This document shows, in pieces, positions 17,946-27,488 of a DNA stretch of 64,000 nt. The position numbers were made by a program, and so were the translations under genes. Position 1 is the first letter of the stretch, and every line of letters begins with the position of its first letter. The stretch comes from Chitinophagales bacterium (GTDB lineage: Bacteria > Bacteroidota > Bacteroidia > Chitinophagales > Chitinophagaceae): assembly GCA_021323755.1 (NCBI GenBank), contig JAJPKJ010000009.1:124001-188000 (forward strand), written 5' to 3'. The notes beneath the pieces were generated by a model. That model was not told where the DNA came from. It ran no database searches and saw nothing but the letters and a program-made list of their open reading frames with translations.

Positions 17946-19499
17946 TTATAACAAAGGGCTCAATTGATTCTGCCAATACTCAGTAACGAAAACATTATTG
18001 GGATCAAGTGTTTTTCTAATCGCATTCCACTTGTCAAAATTCGGAAATTGTTGTAGGAGATATGTTCCGCCTGGTTTTCCATTTATTGTCAAAGGAAGGT
18101 ATTTCCCCCAATGACATCTGAAATTAAAACTTTCAAAAGCGTTCCAATAATTTTGAAACAGGGACTGAACCGGATCTTTATTCGTATTGGCGAACCAAAG
18201 GACATCCAGACGGATCATATTATTGCTGCCATACGATGGGCTCATCCAGAAGTCGCTGGCTTTCGCTCCATAAATTTCGATATTAAAATAACCGGTATGA
18301 TCTGTATTTTCTCCATTCACTCCATAAAAGTTTTGTAATGCTAACATTACTTGCTGTGCCTGATCGATCGGAATCCACATTTCTGTGAATTTCATCGGCA
18401 ATAATTTATCGCTGATATTATTATCCATGCACAGTCCGGTGTACCAGTAATCCTGGAACTTCTGATCTTCTCCGATCGTCACAAACTGAGAAAGAATCGC
18501 GGGCAGAATAACCGGATAAAAAGCAGCTGTGATCAGGTCGGCAATTGTTTTTGCGCCATCCCAGTCTTTAAACACTTTTAAAAACCAATCCGGCCAATAA
18601 CCGATCGCTGAATAAAGAATATCTGCGCCCACTGTTGCGGGCATTTCCGAACCTAATAATGGTGGAACTTCTTCATAAGGGTGCCTGACAAATCCCGGCT
18701 CTGCCTCAATTTTTGTAGCCTGCCAAACCACCACCTTTTGAACATTGAGTTGTGGATACCAAAACAGACGGGAATAATCTACATTCTGAAAGAAATTCTG
18801 AATGTTATTTGATCCTGATCCAAACAGGTCAATAGGACAGTCTTTTGCATAGGTTGTTGTTTCGGTTCCCTGAATATTAAATGTAGGGAGACAATTGAAT
18901 GTTGCCGATACGATAATTCCAAACATGCCCATCGCAATTCCTGCAGCATAGAAATTATCCGTATTTGCATCAGACTTTGAAAAAGTGCGGAGCTGCGGCG
19001 TAGTTTCTGCTGTCATTACCGTAATGCTTTGCAACATTTCATCAAAGGAATATTTCAAAGACCCCCCCGATGAGCCCGTTGACAGAAATCCACCCACCGT
19101 TTGGTGCTTAATACCACCCATTTCAGGAATAGACCATTTATGCTCCCAAACCTGGGTAAACAAACTATTGGCATCTGTTGATTTAACGCCAGTGGATTCA
19201 GGAGTCGGGTCCATCGGATCATACCCTAGATGGCAGCCGCCTCCAACAGTCACCTGGTTGTTGGCGTCGTTGAAGCTAACCGTATTAAAATACGATAATA
19301 AGATATAAGTACAGGCAGCAAAATTACCCGATTCCTGGTAAGTGGTCAATGGGAAAGAATGCCCTGAACCCCGGACGCTTATTTTTTTATTGTTGGTAAT
19401 AGCATCCGAAACAAGTGCGGTCAGTTCATCAATATTTTTTGGCAAATAGTAGGTTGCGCCACCGACAGGCACTGTGCTGATGTTTGAAATGGAACTCAT
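17946..19499 (-). CDS. FAD-binding oxidoreductase, aldonolactone oxidase-like
   Basis: 517 residues. The N-terminal PCMH-type FAD domain has RGSGHSFPLT, VTVGGGCHLGYDP and TVGGFLSTGSSGGS. The C-terminal part ends with FRCHWGKYLP and DKWNAIRKTLDPNNVFVTEYW, matching the ALO domain of D-arabinono- and L-gulono-1,4-lactone oxidases, whose conserved HWGK is present. Such enzymes oxidise sugar lactones or related alcohols. No signal peptide is evident, so it is probably cytoplasmic. The true substrate is unknown. The stop is 34 bp before the sensor kinase start, on the same strand. Confidence 0.82.
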   Translation of the reverse strand: MSSISNISTVPVGGATYYLPKNIDELTALVSDAITNNKKISVRGSGHSFPLTTYQESGNFAACTYILLSYFNTVSFNDANNQVTVGGGCHLGYDPMDPTPESTGVKSTDANSLFTQVWEHKWSIPEMGGIKHQTVGGFLSTGSSGGSLKYSFDEMLQSITVMTAETTPQLRTFSKSDANTDNFYAAGIAMGMFGIIVSATFNCLPTFNIQGTETTTYAKDCPIDLFGSGSNNIQNFFQNVDYSRLFWYPQLNVQKVVVWQATKIEAEPGFVRHPYEEVPPLLGSEMPATVGADILYSAIGYWPDWFLKVFKDWDGAKTIADLITAAFYPVILPAILSQFVTIGEDQKFQDYWYTGLCMDNNISDKLLPMKFTEMWIPIDQAQQVMLALQNFYGVNGENTDHTGYFNIEIYGAKASDFWMSPSYGSNNMIRLDVLWFANTNKDPVQSLFQNYWNAFESFNFRCHWGKYLPLTINGKPGGTYLLQQFPNFDKWNAIRKTLDPNNVFVTEYWQNQLSPLL

Positions 19500-19731
19500 A
19501 AATTTCGATAATTAAGGGTTGTTGAAATGATTTGAGTTCAAATAAGGAGGGAATAATTTTCAATTTAATTAGATAGGCAGGGTTTATTTGCTGGGCTTCT
19601 AAAGTTAATTAAAAGAAATGTGATTAACCTTTCTTATTTACAAGATGATGATTAAATTCTCAAAAATATTTTTCTTCAACTTGCAGATAATAAGGCAGAT
19701 TAGCCTTTTATCTAGATATATATTAGAGGAG

Positions 19732-19804
19732 AGCGGCAAAAGAGGCTCGAACTCTCGACCCTCAGCTTGGGAAGCTGATGCTCTACCAACTGAGCTACTG
19801 CCGC
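19732..19804 (-). tRNA. tRNA-Gly (anticodon CCC)
   Basis: On the minus strand a full cloverleaf can be drawn. The acceptor stem is GCGGCAG / TTGCCGC with U73, as expected for bacterial tRNA-Gly. The D arm is GCTC-AGTTGGTA-GAGC. The anticodon stem TCAGC / GCTGA encloses TTCCCAA, giving anticodon CCC (codon GGG). The T arm is GAGAG-TTCGAGC-CTCTT. CCA is not encoded. Confidence 0.95.
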
Positions 19805-19823
19805 TTATTATGAAAAACAGGAG

Positions 19824-19867
19824 TTAGAAGATGGGATTTAAAGATTTCTTTAAATTCCATCTTCTAA
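19824..19867. repeat. 20-bp hairpin (possible bidirectional terminator)
   Basis: TTAGAAGATGGGATTTAAAG at 19824-19843 pairs with 19848-19867 around a 4-nt loop, with one G-T pair. On the minus strand it lies just after the basic secreted protein gene and is followed by TGTTTTTC, so it can act as that gene's terminator before tRNA-Gly. Confidence 0.6.
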
Positions 19868-19881
19868 GTTCCCCAAAGATC

Positions 19882-20265
19882 TTACTTCTCTTTCTTTATA
19901 TATTCTTTGTTTCCGCTTGGCGATAAAGTATATCGTCCGCCGCGAGGCCCTTCATAAATGGTCCTTCCCTTTGCATCCGTCCCTACCGCTTTATCAGCAG
20001 ATTTGTTTACAGGCTGTGTTTTCGGTGTTGTTGTTTTTGGAGTGGCAGGAGTGGTTGTGGTTGGTGTTGTTGTCGTTGTTGTCGGGTTTTTTACATCTTT
20101 TGCCTTAGCTGCATCTGCTGCAGCTTTCTTTTCTGCTTTTTCCTGTGCGCGCGCAGCTTTTTTTGCAGCTTTTGCAGAATCTTTGGCAGCTGAAGTTTGT
20201 GCAAAACTGTTTGTTGCAATCGTTAAGAAGAATAAAGCAAACAATAATGAAAGTGTTTTTCTCAT
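19882..20265 (-). CDS. Secreted Ala/Lys/Thr-rich protein with PBCV-type basic adaptor tail
   Basis: 127 residues. A clear signal peptide (MRKTLSLLFALFFLTIATNSFAQ) is followed by an Ala/Lys helix-forming stretch (about residues 25-57), a Thr/Pro/Lys linker (about 58-85) and a compact C-terminal motif, GRTIYEGPRGGRYTLSPSG. The GPRGGRY core followed by a G-N-K-x-Y ending resembles the PBCV-specific basic adaptor domain, first noted in large DNA virus proteins. It is probably periplasmic or surface-exposed. Function unknown. The low-complexity middle makes homology by composition alone unreliable; only the tail is informative. Confidence 0.7.
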   Translation of the reverse strand: MRKTLSLLFALFFLTIATNSFAQTSAAKDSAKAAKKAARAQEKAEKKAAADAAKAKDVKNPTTTTTTPTTTTPATPKTTTPKTQPVNKSADKAVGTDAKGRTIYEGPRGGRYTLSPSGNKEYIKKEK

Positions 20266-20308
20266 AATAAAATAATTTAGGGAATGAATGTAAGATAATT
20301 TGTAAATA

Positions 20309-20842
20309 CTAATCTTTTTGTGCTAGGTTATTTTTTAGCACAAGGATTATCTTTTTAAAAAGCCAACTCTGTTTAACCGTAATGATCCAGTGATTTTCCA
20401 ATTCCACTTTGTTTGAAACGGTATTATTGAAGTACAAAGTTTCTTCATTGATAAAATTATTTTCTGCGGCGTAGTTCAATTGTGACAATGGCAATAATTG
20501 AATCTTGTCTTTTATCACAAATGCCAGCAATTGTCTGTCAAAAAGAGCTACTGAAAATTGTTTTTCAATTTCTTTTATCAATCGAACAGAGCTGTCCGTG
20601 CTGCAACCACTCACCCCACTTGCCGTCTCATCTGCCATTAAAATAATAAACTGACCAAAAAATACAGTGGCAAATCCTTTGACCGGAGTCCCATGGGAGT
20701 TCCAGGTCTTTACAAATTCATTCAGCTTATCTTCAACCTGCAAAACCTCACTGATGGTGAATAATCTGTTGCATTGATAGATCCAGACACGACTATCCTC
20801 TGCAAAATCTAAGGGGAGTAAATCTTTATAATCTAAGTTCAT
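20309..20842 (-). CDS. Conserved Bacteroidota protein (often mislabelled 'ABC transporter ATPase')
   Basis: 177 residues from ATG 20842 (MNLDYKDLLP), a start that fits the family better than ATG 20872. It has DSRVWIYQCNR near the start, VFFGQFIILMADE and GCSTDSSVRLIKEIEK in the middle, blocks I associate with a conserved Bacteroidota family that databases sometimes call ABC transporter ATPase. No Walker A, Walker B or ABC signature is present, so that name is not supported. No signal peptide; probably cytoplasmic. Function unknown. It lies on the same strand as the Fe-S protein gene 118 bp upstream. Confidence 0.65.
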   Translation of the reverse strand: MNLDYKDLLPLDFAEDSRVWIYQCNRLFTISEVLQVEDKLNEFVKTWNSHGTPVKGFATVFFGQFIILMADETASGVSGCSTDSSVRLIKEIEKQFSVALFDRQLLAFVIKDKIQLLPLSQLNYAAENNFINEETLYFNNTVSNKVELENHWIITVKQSWLFKKIILVLKNNLAQKD

Positions 20843-20989
20843 TTGATCATTAAAAATGGGTGACACAAACAATTACTAATTACACGAATTCATTTCTTTT
20901 AAAGTTTCCCGGTCATTTTGTAAAGATCCATACAATTGGCGGTATAAGATTGTTGTAATAAAAAACGTAAATAAGGGACAAAGATAACG

Positions 20990-21766
20990 TTAAATTGATG
21001 CTGCGATCAGTTCCGCAACATCCATCACTTTAACCTGGTCTTCTTTTTCTTTATGCTTTACACCGTCGGTTAGCATCGTATTACAGAACGGACAGGCCGC
21101 CGCTATAATATTTGCTCCCGTATCGATCGCTTCATCACTTCGTTCAAAATTTATCCGTGTTGCCCCTTTTTCTTCTTCCTTAAACATTTGGGCTCCGCCC
21201 GCCCCGCAACACAAACCTTTACTTCCACAGCGTTTCATCTCTACCAATTCCGCATCCAGGGCTTCCAAAACTTTTCGCGGCGCTTCATAAATATTATTGG
21301 ACCGGCCGAGATAACAACTGTCATGATAGGTTATTTTTTTGCCTTTATAATCTCCGCCATCCTTTAGTTTTATTTTCCCTTCATCAATAAGTTGTTGGAG
21401 GAATACGGTGTGATGAAGCACTTCATAGTTTCCCCCTAATTCGGGATATTCATTTTTAAAAATGTTAAAGCAATGCGGACATGCTGTTACCATTTTTTTT
21501 ATGCCGTAATTATTTAAGGTTTGAATGTTTTGGTACGCCATCATCTGAAACATAAATTCATTACCGGCGCGACGAACAGGATCACCGGTACACATTTCTT
21601 CCTTGCCCAGAATGGCGTATTTGATACCGACTTTATTCAAAATACTGGCAAAAGCCCTGGTAATTTTTTGAGCCCTTTGATCAAAACTTCCGGAGCAACC
21701 AACCCAAAATAAAATTTCAGGTGTTTCACCGCTTGCAGCAAATTCAGCCATTGTTCGAACGACCAT
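20990..21766 (-). CDS. (Fe-S)-binding protein with two CCG domains
   Basis: 258 residues. Two cysteine-rich CCG repeats are complete. The first has WVGCSG, the CTGDP block and CPHCFN. The second has HDSCYLG, LCCGAGG and CPFCNTML. This matches heterodisulfide reductase subunit B, LutA and glycolate oxidase GlcF-type electron-transfer proteins, which bind an unusual 4Fe-4S cluster. In many genomes a partner ferredoxin-type subunit adjoins it; none is visible here. A Crp/Fnr regulator starts divergently 180 bp away, which could tie expression to redox state (inference). Confidence 0.88.
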   Translation of the reverse strand: MVVRTMAEFAASGETPEILFWVGCSGSFDQRAQKITRAFASILNKVGIKYAILGKEEMCTGDPVRRAGNEFMFQMMAYQNIQTLNNYGIKKMVTACPHCFNIFKNEYPELGGNYEVLHHTVFLQQLIDEGKIKLKDGGDYKGKKITYHDSCYLGRSNNIYEAPRKVLEALDAELVEMKRCGSKGLCCGAGGAQMFKEEEKGATRINFERSDEAIDTGANIIAAACPFCNTMLTDGVKHKEKEDQVKVMDVAELIAASI

Positions 21767-21946
21767 GAGATAGAGTTTGGGTAAAGTTAAGGACTTTAAG
21801 ATTTAGGCATTAGGAGTTTTAAAGTGGGTTGATTTTTCTTTTTTTTATGCACAAAACCCTACTGCTAAGATTGCACTTTTGGCTGGATCGTACTCGGGCG
21901 CTTTAGTTTTCTATTCAACATTATGTAACTTCACAAAAAAACGAAT

Positions 21947-22648
21947 ATGGCTATTGAAGACGAAATGTTGCTGGTAAGAAATTACGATCTCTGGTGCCAT
22001 TTGAGTGATGAAGAATATGCGGATCTGAAAATAGAGCATCATTATATGGAAGTGCCAAAGGGTGAATACATTTATTTTGAAGCGCAGAATCATAATAAGA
22101 TTTATTTTGTAAAGAATGGTTATATCAAGATCGGATATATTGATAATGAAGGAAAGGAAATTGTGAAAGAAATTATTCAAAAAGGTGAACTGTTCGGGCA
22201 ATTTACTTTGGAGAGAAATAATTTGCACGGAGAATTTGCGCAGGCATATAAAAACAAAGTAAGCATTTGTGCTTTTACCATTGACGATTTTGAAAAATTG
22301 CTGAAACGCAGACCAGACCTGGCTTTGAAATACAGTAAACAGGTGGGCGCGAAATTGCGCAATATTGAAAACCGGTTGGTCAACCTGCTTAATAAAGATG
22401 TAAAAACGCGATTGGAAAATTTTTTGTGGCAACTGGTCGAACAGAAATTAGGCAGATCAATGCCCGAAGGCTTTTGTATTCCCAATTACCTGACTCACGA
22501 AGATATTGCCAATCTAATTGGTTCAAGCCGGCAAACAGTTACCACAATGCTTAATGAACTGGAGCACGAAAAAATCGTTTCCTACAACCGCCAGCAAATT
22601 TGCTTTCTGGATGTAAAAAAATTACAGCAACGCATTGAAGCCGCTTAA
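21947..22648 (+). CDS. Crp/Fnr-family transcriptional regulator
   Basis: 233 residues. The cyclic-nucleotide-binding fold covers about residues 20-140 (YIYFEAQNHNKIYFVKNGYIKIG, then KGELFGQF). The Crp-type winged helix-turn-helix is near the C-terminus: THEDIANLIGSSRQTVTTML, the typical LAxxxGxSRxTVSR recognition-helix region. The N-terminus has no Fnr-type cysteine cluster; the single Cys near residue 19 is not enough. The ligand is unknown. It transcribes toward the YceI gene 66 bp downstream and away from the Fe-S protein gene. Confidence 0.9.
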   Translation: MAIEDEMLLVRNYDLWCHLSDEEYADLKIEHHYMEVPKGEYIYFEAQNHNKIYFVKNGYIKIGYIDNEGKEIVKEIIQKGELFGQFTLERNNLHGEFAQAYKNKVSICAFTIDDFEKLLKRRPDLALKYSKQVGAKLRNIENRLVNLLNKDVKTRLENFLWQLVEQKLGRSMPEGFCIPNYLTHEDIANLIGSSRQTVTTMLNELEHEKIVSYNRQQICFLDVKKLQQRIEAA

Positions 22649-22714
22649 TAAATTTAACATTGTAAATACCACAAGTCAATTTCTACGTATTTATTTTTGA
22701 CGGAACATCCCAGC

Positions 22715-23251
22715 ATGAAAAAAATTACCTTTTCTTTTCTTTTTCTTTTCAGTATGATGACCGCCTTTGCACAGGATTATAAGGTTGTTGATGATGGATC
22801 TTCGATTAAATTCAAACTAAAAAATTTTGGATTCAATACCGGCGGAACTTTTTCAGGTTTGCAGGGTAATATTCATTTTGAAGAAAACGATCCTGCCACC
22901 GCAAGTTTTGACGTTAGCATCGATGCAAATTCCGTAAATACGGGTATTGATATGCGTGATAATCATTTGCGCGAGGAAGATTATTTCGATGTAAAAAAAT
23001 ATCCACGCATTCATTTTGTTTCTACGAATGTCAAATCAACATCAAAACAAGGCTCGTTCATCATTTCAGGGAAACTTACGATCAAAGATGTAACAAAAGA
23101 CATAAGCTTTCCATTTACCGTCGTACAATCCAATGCTGATTATGTTTTCCAGGGTGAATTTAAAATCAATCGTAAGGATTTTCATGTCGGCGGCTCCAGC
23201 ACCGTTTCAGATAATGTTACCATTACATTAACGGTGGTAGCCAAAAAATGA
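22715..23251 (+). CDS. YceI-family periplasmic lipid-binding protein
   Basis: 178 residues from ATG 22715; an in-frame TTG at 22697 gives a poorer leader. Signal peptide MKKITFSFLFLFSMMTAFAQ. The YceI lipocalin-like barrel is shown by IKFKLKNFGFNTGGTFSG, SIDANSVNTGIDMRDNHL, YPRIHFVSTN and GKLTIKDVTKDISFPF. Members bind polyisoprenoids or other lipids in the periplasm. A TAnnTTTG box (TATTTTTG, 22692-22699) lies just before the start and may be its promoter. Confidence 0.9.
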   Translation: MKKITFSFLFLFSMMTAFAQDYKVVDDGSSIKFKLKNFGFNTGGTFSGLQGNIHFEENDPATASFDVSIDANSVNTGIDMRDNHLREEDYFDVKKYPRIHFVSTNVKSTSKQGSFIISGKLTIKDVTKDISFPFTVVQSNADYVFQGEFKINRKDFHVGGSSTVSDNVTITLTVVAKK

Positions 23252-23392
23252 GTAGTGGGGGGTCTCGGATTATCCATTGACCACAACAATTCACATTTAC
23301 TGCACTAAATAGAATATATGCGCGTTTTATAAAAATGTGGCCCAGTTTTCGTGAGTAATCAGTCGGTTACTGACCTTTTAAATCCTAAATTA

Positions 23393-25630
23393 ATGGCGCG
23401 CCTGATAATCATATCTAATAGACTTCCCTTTTCGGTTGATCGGGACGGAGACAAAGTAAGCGTGCGCCAGAGTTCCGGCGGTTTGGTATCGGCTATCAAA
23501 AGTTATTTTGAGAATACGCATGATTCTGAAAAAATCATCACTGAAAAATTATGGGTTGGTGTGGCGGATTTTCCACAAGAAGACTGGCAGGCAGTAGAAG
23601 AAGAACAGAACCAACGCGGCGATTTTAAGGTGCTGCCCTTATTTGCGTTCAATGATAAACAGTTGTACGAGGATTATTACAACGGTTTTTCTAATTCCGT
23701 TTTATGGCCTCTGTTTCATTATTTTTCTTCCCTGGCTGAATATAAAACCAGTTATTTTGAAGCATACCTGAAAGTGAATTTGTTTTTTGCCGATCAGTTG
23801 ACGCCGATGCTACATCCTGATGACATCATCTGGATTCACGATTACCAACTCATGCTATTGCCGCAATTATTGCGGGGCGAAAATCCTGAATTAAGCATCG
23901 GCTTCTTTCTGCATATCCCATTTCCATCTTATGAAATATTCAGATTGTTGCCAACTGAATGGAAAAAAACCTTGCTGCAAGGCATAATGGGCGCAGATCT
24001 TATCGGTTTTCACACCCACGATTACGTTCAGCATTTTATTCAATCCGTGAAAATGGTGCTGGGAGTTGATAATTATTTTCAAAGTCTTCAATACCAGGAT
24101 AGATTAGTCAAGGTTGATCTGTTTCCTATCGGAATTGATTTCAAAAAATTCCATTCCACCGGTAATGATCCATCGATCATTCAAATGCGCGACGATCTGA
24201 GGAAGAATTTCGAAAACAAAAAGATCATTTTTTCTGTTGACCGGTTGGATTATACAAAAGGATTAATGTCGAGGTTGGAAGCCATAGAATATTTCTTGGA
24301 TAAATATCCGCAATGGCGCGAAAAAGTGGCTTTCATATTGAATGTTGTTCCTTCACGGGATACGATAAAAGCGTACGATGAGAGAAAAAAAGCAATTGAA
24401 GAAAGGGTGGGAACCATTAATGGAAAATTTTCAACCATTAGCTGGCAACCGATCGTTTATCGCTATAATCATCTTGCCTTTAATGAACTGATGGCATTGT
24501 TTCAGGCTGCTGACGCAGCGTTGGTAACGCCTCTGCGTGATGGAATGAATCTTGTTGCCAAGGAATATGTTGCCACCTGCATCAATGGTGGCGTTTTAAT
24601 TTTGAGTGAATTGGCTGGCGCTGCAAGCGAATTAAATGAAGCATTACTCGTCAATCCAACCGATATAGTTGATATCGCCGGCGCAATCAACAAGGCGTTG
24701 ATCATGCCTATTGCAGAACAAAAGAACCGGATAACGATAATGCAAAAACGCTTGCAGGATTATGATGTCGTTAAATGGGTCAATGATTTTCTGGAGCAGT
24801 TATATGCCATAAAACGCGAACAGCAGAAATTTGAAGTAAGAATGGTTGATGAAAAGATCATCGAGATGTTGAAACAGCGTTACGAAGAATCTGAGAAAAG
24901 ATGTTTGCTGTTGGATTACGATGGCACGCTGGCTCCGATTGCGCGAATACCTTCACAGGCCATTCCTTCAGCACAATTATTAAGTTTTTTGAATCGCATT
25001 GCCGCAGATAATAATAATAATGTAACCATTATCAGTGGGAGGGAGGCCGACGTTCTTGAAAAATGGTTTGGTAATATGCCTTTGACCTTGGTTGCAGAAC
25101 ATGGGGCAAGCATCAGGAAAAAAGGTGAGCAATGGAAACTGGAAGTCTCTGCATCAGATAAATGGAAAGAGCAGATCCGCCCTATATTAAAATTTTTTGT
25201 GAGCCGTTGCGCAGGTTCTTTTATCGAAGAAAAAAAGAACACTATTGCCTGGCATTATCGTAACACGCAGGCCGGGCTCGGCTTTACCCGCTCAAGAGAG
25301 TTGTTGAACAACCTTACCCAACTTATACAAAACACATCACTGCAGGTAATTGATGGCAATAAAGTGATCGAGGTCAGGTTATCCGGATTTGATAAAGGTG
25401 CAACGACCCTGAAAATCATAAATGAACTATCGCCGGACTTTATTTTGTGCATTGGAGATGATATTACCGACGAAGATATGTTCAAGGCACTTGAACAAAA
25501 ATCAAAAGCATATACCATTAAAGTTGGTTATGGTTCGACAACAGCAAAGTATACAATCGTTTCGCAAGCACAGGTCTTACCATTATTGAATCACCTAACC
25601 GAAAAAAAATATGCAGCCTCACAAATATAA
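23393..25630 (+). CDS. Fused trehalose-6-phosphate synthase / trehalose-6-phosphate phosphatase (OtsA-OtsB)
   Basis: 745 residues from ATG 23393 (MARLIIISNRLPF); the in-frame GTG at 23351 would add 14 atypical residues. The N-terminal GT20 domain (about 1-470) has WIHDYQLMLLPQLLR, FSVDRLDYTKG and TPLRDGMNLVAKEYVA. The C-terminal HAD phosphatase (about 485-740) has LLLDYDGTLAP (nucleophile Asp), TIISGRE, VAEHGA and GDDITDEDMF. The enzyme joins UDP- or ADP-glucose to glucose-6-phosphate and then dephosphorylates the product to trehalose, an osmoprotectant. The last 20 bases overlap the next gene. Confidence 0.95.
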   Translation: MARLIIISNRLPFSVDRDGDKVSVRQSSGGLVSAIKSYFENTHDSEKIITEKLWVGVADFPQEDWQAVEEEQNQRGDFKVLPLFAFNDKQLYEDYYNGFSNSVLWPLFHYFSSLAEYKTSYFEAYLKVNLFFADQLTPMLHPDDIIWIHDYQLMLLPQLLRGENPELSIGFFLHIPFPSYEIFRLLPTEWKKTLLQGIMGADLIGFHTHDYVQHFIQSVKMVLGVDNYFQSLQYQDRLVKVDLFPIGIDFKKFHSTGNDPSIIQMRDDLRKNFENKKIIFSVDRLDYTKGLMSRLEAIEYFLDKYPQWREKVAFILNVVPSRDTIKAYDERKKAIEERVGTINGKFSTISWQPIVYRYNHLAFNELMALFQAADAALVTPLRDGMNLVAKEYVATCINGGVLILSELAGAASELNEALLVNPTDIVDIAGAINKALIMPIAEQKNRITIMQKRLQDYDVVKWVNDFLEQLYAIKREQQKFEVRMVDEKIIEMLKQRYEESEKRCLLLDYDGTLAPIARIPSQAIPSAQLLSFLNRIAADNNNNVTIISGREADVLEKWFGNMPLTLVAEHGASIRKKGEQWKLEVSASDKWKEQIRPILKFFVSRCAGSFIEEKKNTIAWHYRNTQAGLGFTRSRELLNNLTQLIQNTSLQVIDGNKVIEVRLSGFDKGATTLKIINELSPDFILCIGDDITDEDMFKALEQKSKAYTIKVGYGSTTAKYTIVSQAQVLPLLNHLTEKKYAASQI

Positions 25631-27389
25631 TCTCGGCATTATCGGCAACTGTTCTTACCTCGCTTATATTGACACAAAAGCTGATGTTAAATGGATGTGT
25701 CTTCCGCGCTTCGACAGTAGTTTTCTTTTTGGTTCACTATTAGATGAGGAAAATGGCGGTCATTTTTCAATCAGCCCTACTGCAGAACAATACAGCTCAC
25801 ATCAATATTATATTCCCAACACCAATGTATTATGCACAGAATTCACTGCCTCTGATGGAAGTTTTGTAGTGAAGGACTGCGCACCGCGGATGCTTATTTA
25901 TGAAAGACAATTTCGTCCTTTAATGCTGGTTCGTAAAATTGAATTATTAAGTGGCGCCCCTGCCATAAAAATCAATTGCAGCCCGCGTGGAGATTATGGC
26001 AATATTATTCCGGAAACCGTAATTGCAAGTAACCATATCCGTTATCTTAATCTTGGTCAGCAAGTGCGCCTCACCACGGATGTCCCGCTCACCTATATTC
26101 AGAAAGAACAATCATTTATCCTCGATCAGGATCGCTATCTTGTTTTGGCCTATGGCGAACCCTTGGAAGCAGCTTTGCAGGAGACCGCCGAAGAATTCAT
26201 TAGAAAAACCGTTCAGTATTGGCAGCACTGGGTAAAAAGTTCTTACATACCGGATATTTACCAGGATGAAGTAATTCGATCTGCATTGGTTTTAAAATTG
26301 CATCAGTACGAAGATACAGGCGGGATCATCGCTTCGGGCTCAACAAGTCTTCCTGAATTTCACGACAGTACCCGTAACTGGGATTATCGCTATTGCTGGT
26401 TTCGCGATGCATATTATACCTTGAAGGCATTCAATCAGATCGGGCATTTCCAGGAACTCGAAAAATATTTCGATTTCATCCACAATATTCTTCGAAATGC
26501 TGAAGATTTTTTGCAGCCGCTTTATTCCATTACCGGCGACAGAAAATTATTTGAACGCACGTTGAGTTTGAATGGCTACATGGGGAACAAACCGGTGCGC
26601 GTTGGCAATAAAGCCTACATTCAATTGCAGCACGATGTATATGGTCAGGTATTGGTGAGTTTATTACCATTGTATACAGACAAACGTTTAATATTTACCA
26701 AGAAAAACAGCTATCAGCAAATTGTTCCGTGGTTATTAAAACAAATTGAGCGAACAATGAATGAACCGGATTCGGGGCTGTGGGAATTTCGAAGCCATGT
26801 GCAGGTTCATACCTACACCTTATTGTTTCATTGGGCCGGGGCGAAGGCGGCCTACAAGATCGGATCAATGTTCAATGATCAGGAATTGATGGAGAAAGCT
26901 CAAAAACTTGCTGCTGCTGCAGATGCCCTGATTGATAAAGCTTACGACCCGGAAAGAAAACTATACACCCAGGCCATTGGCAGCAATAATCTTGATGCAA
27001 GCACTTTGGCAATGATAACCATGGATTACCTTGATCACGATTCGGAAAAAGCAAAGAATCATATTGCCGCCCTTGAAAAGGAATTACTCGCAGAACACGG
27101 ACTTTTTTATCGTTACAAACATTACGATGATTTTGGTTTTCCTGAGAGTACATTTTTAGTTTGCGCATTTTGGTATGTAGATGCGCTTGCCTGTGTAGGA
27201 AGAGTCGACGACGCGAGAAAAAACCTTGAGCAGTTATTTACATTCAGTAATCATCTCGGAATTTTTAGTGAAGATGTAACTACTGACGGATCGCAATGGG
27301 GAAATTTTCCACAAACATATAGTCATGTCGGCCTTATCAATGCCGTATCGCGCATTTCCAAAAAAATAGATAAGACCGACTTCATGTAA
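25611..27389 (+). CDS. GH15 glucoamylase/trehalase-family glycoside hydrolase
   Basis: 592 residues, no signal peptide, so cytoplasmic. It starts MQPHKYNLGIIGNCSYLAYI and has DVKWMCLPRFDSSFLFG, the N-terminal beta domain of short GH15 enzymes. The (alpha/alpha)6 barrel has TRNWDYRYCWFRDAYYTLKAF (catalytic-site segment) and DSGLWEFR (general acid Glu). Bacterial enzymes of this type hydrolyse trehalose or short alpha-glucans to glucose. The ATG at 25611 overlaps the trehalose-synthesis gene by 20 bp, so the two genes are translationally linked, pairing synthesis with breakdown. Confidence 0.92.
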   Translation: MQPHKYNLGIIGNCSYLAYIDTKADVKWMCLPRFDSSFLFGSLLDEENGGHFSISPTAEQYSSHQYYIPNTNVLCTEFTASDGSFVVKDCAPRMLIYERQFRPLMLVRKIELLSGAPAIKINCSPRGDYGNIIPETVIASNHIRYLNLGQQVRLTTDVPLTYIQKEQSFILDQDRYLVLAYGEPLEAALQETAEEFIRKTVQYWQHWVKSSYIPDIYQDEVIRSALVLKLHQYEDTGGIIASGSTSLPEFHDSTRNWDYRYCWFRDAYYTLKAFNQIGHFQELEKYFDFIHNILRNAEDFLQPLYSITGDRKLFERTLSLNGYMGNKPVRVGNKAYIQLQHDVYGQVLVSLLPLYTDKRLIFTKKNSYQQIVPWLLKQIERTMNEPDSGLWEFRSHVQVHTYTLLFHWAGAKAAYKIGSMFNDQELMEKAQKLAAAADALIDKAYDPERKLYTQAIGSNNLDASTLAMITMDYLDHDSEKAKNHIAALEKELLAEHGLFYRYKHYDDFGFPESTFLVCAFWYVDALACVGRVDDARKNLEQLFTFSNHLGIFSEDVTTDGSQWGNFPQTYSHVGLINAVSRISKKIDKTDFM

Positions 27390-27488
27390 AAGTTGAAAGT
27401 TCCACCGTTTTCTTTTATAATTATCTGGTTTTTCTTTTCTATTGCTCAAAGAAAAAATGATACATTTATTCATCCTTAAAAATTATTG

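Noticed and set aside
19645-19827. Short plus-strand open frame with GSNSRPSAWEADALPTE
   Set aside because: It is the antisense reading of tRNA-Gly, a well-known false gene.
20309-20842. Name 'ABC transporter ATPase' for this family
   Set aside because: No Walker or signature motif is visible; the label appears inherited.
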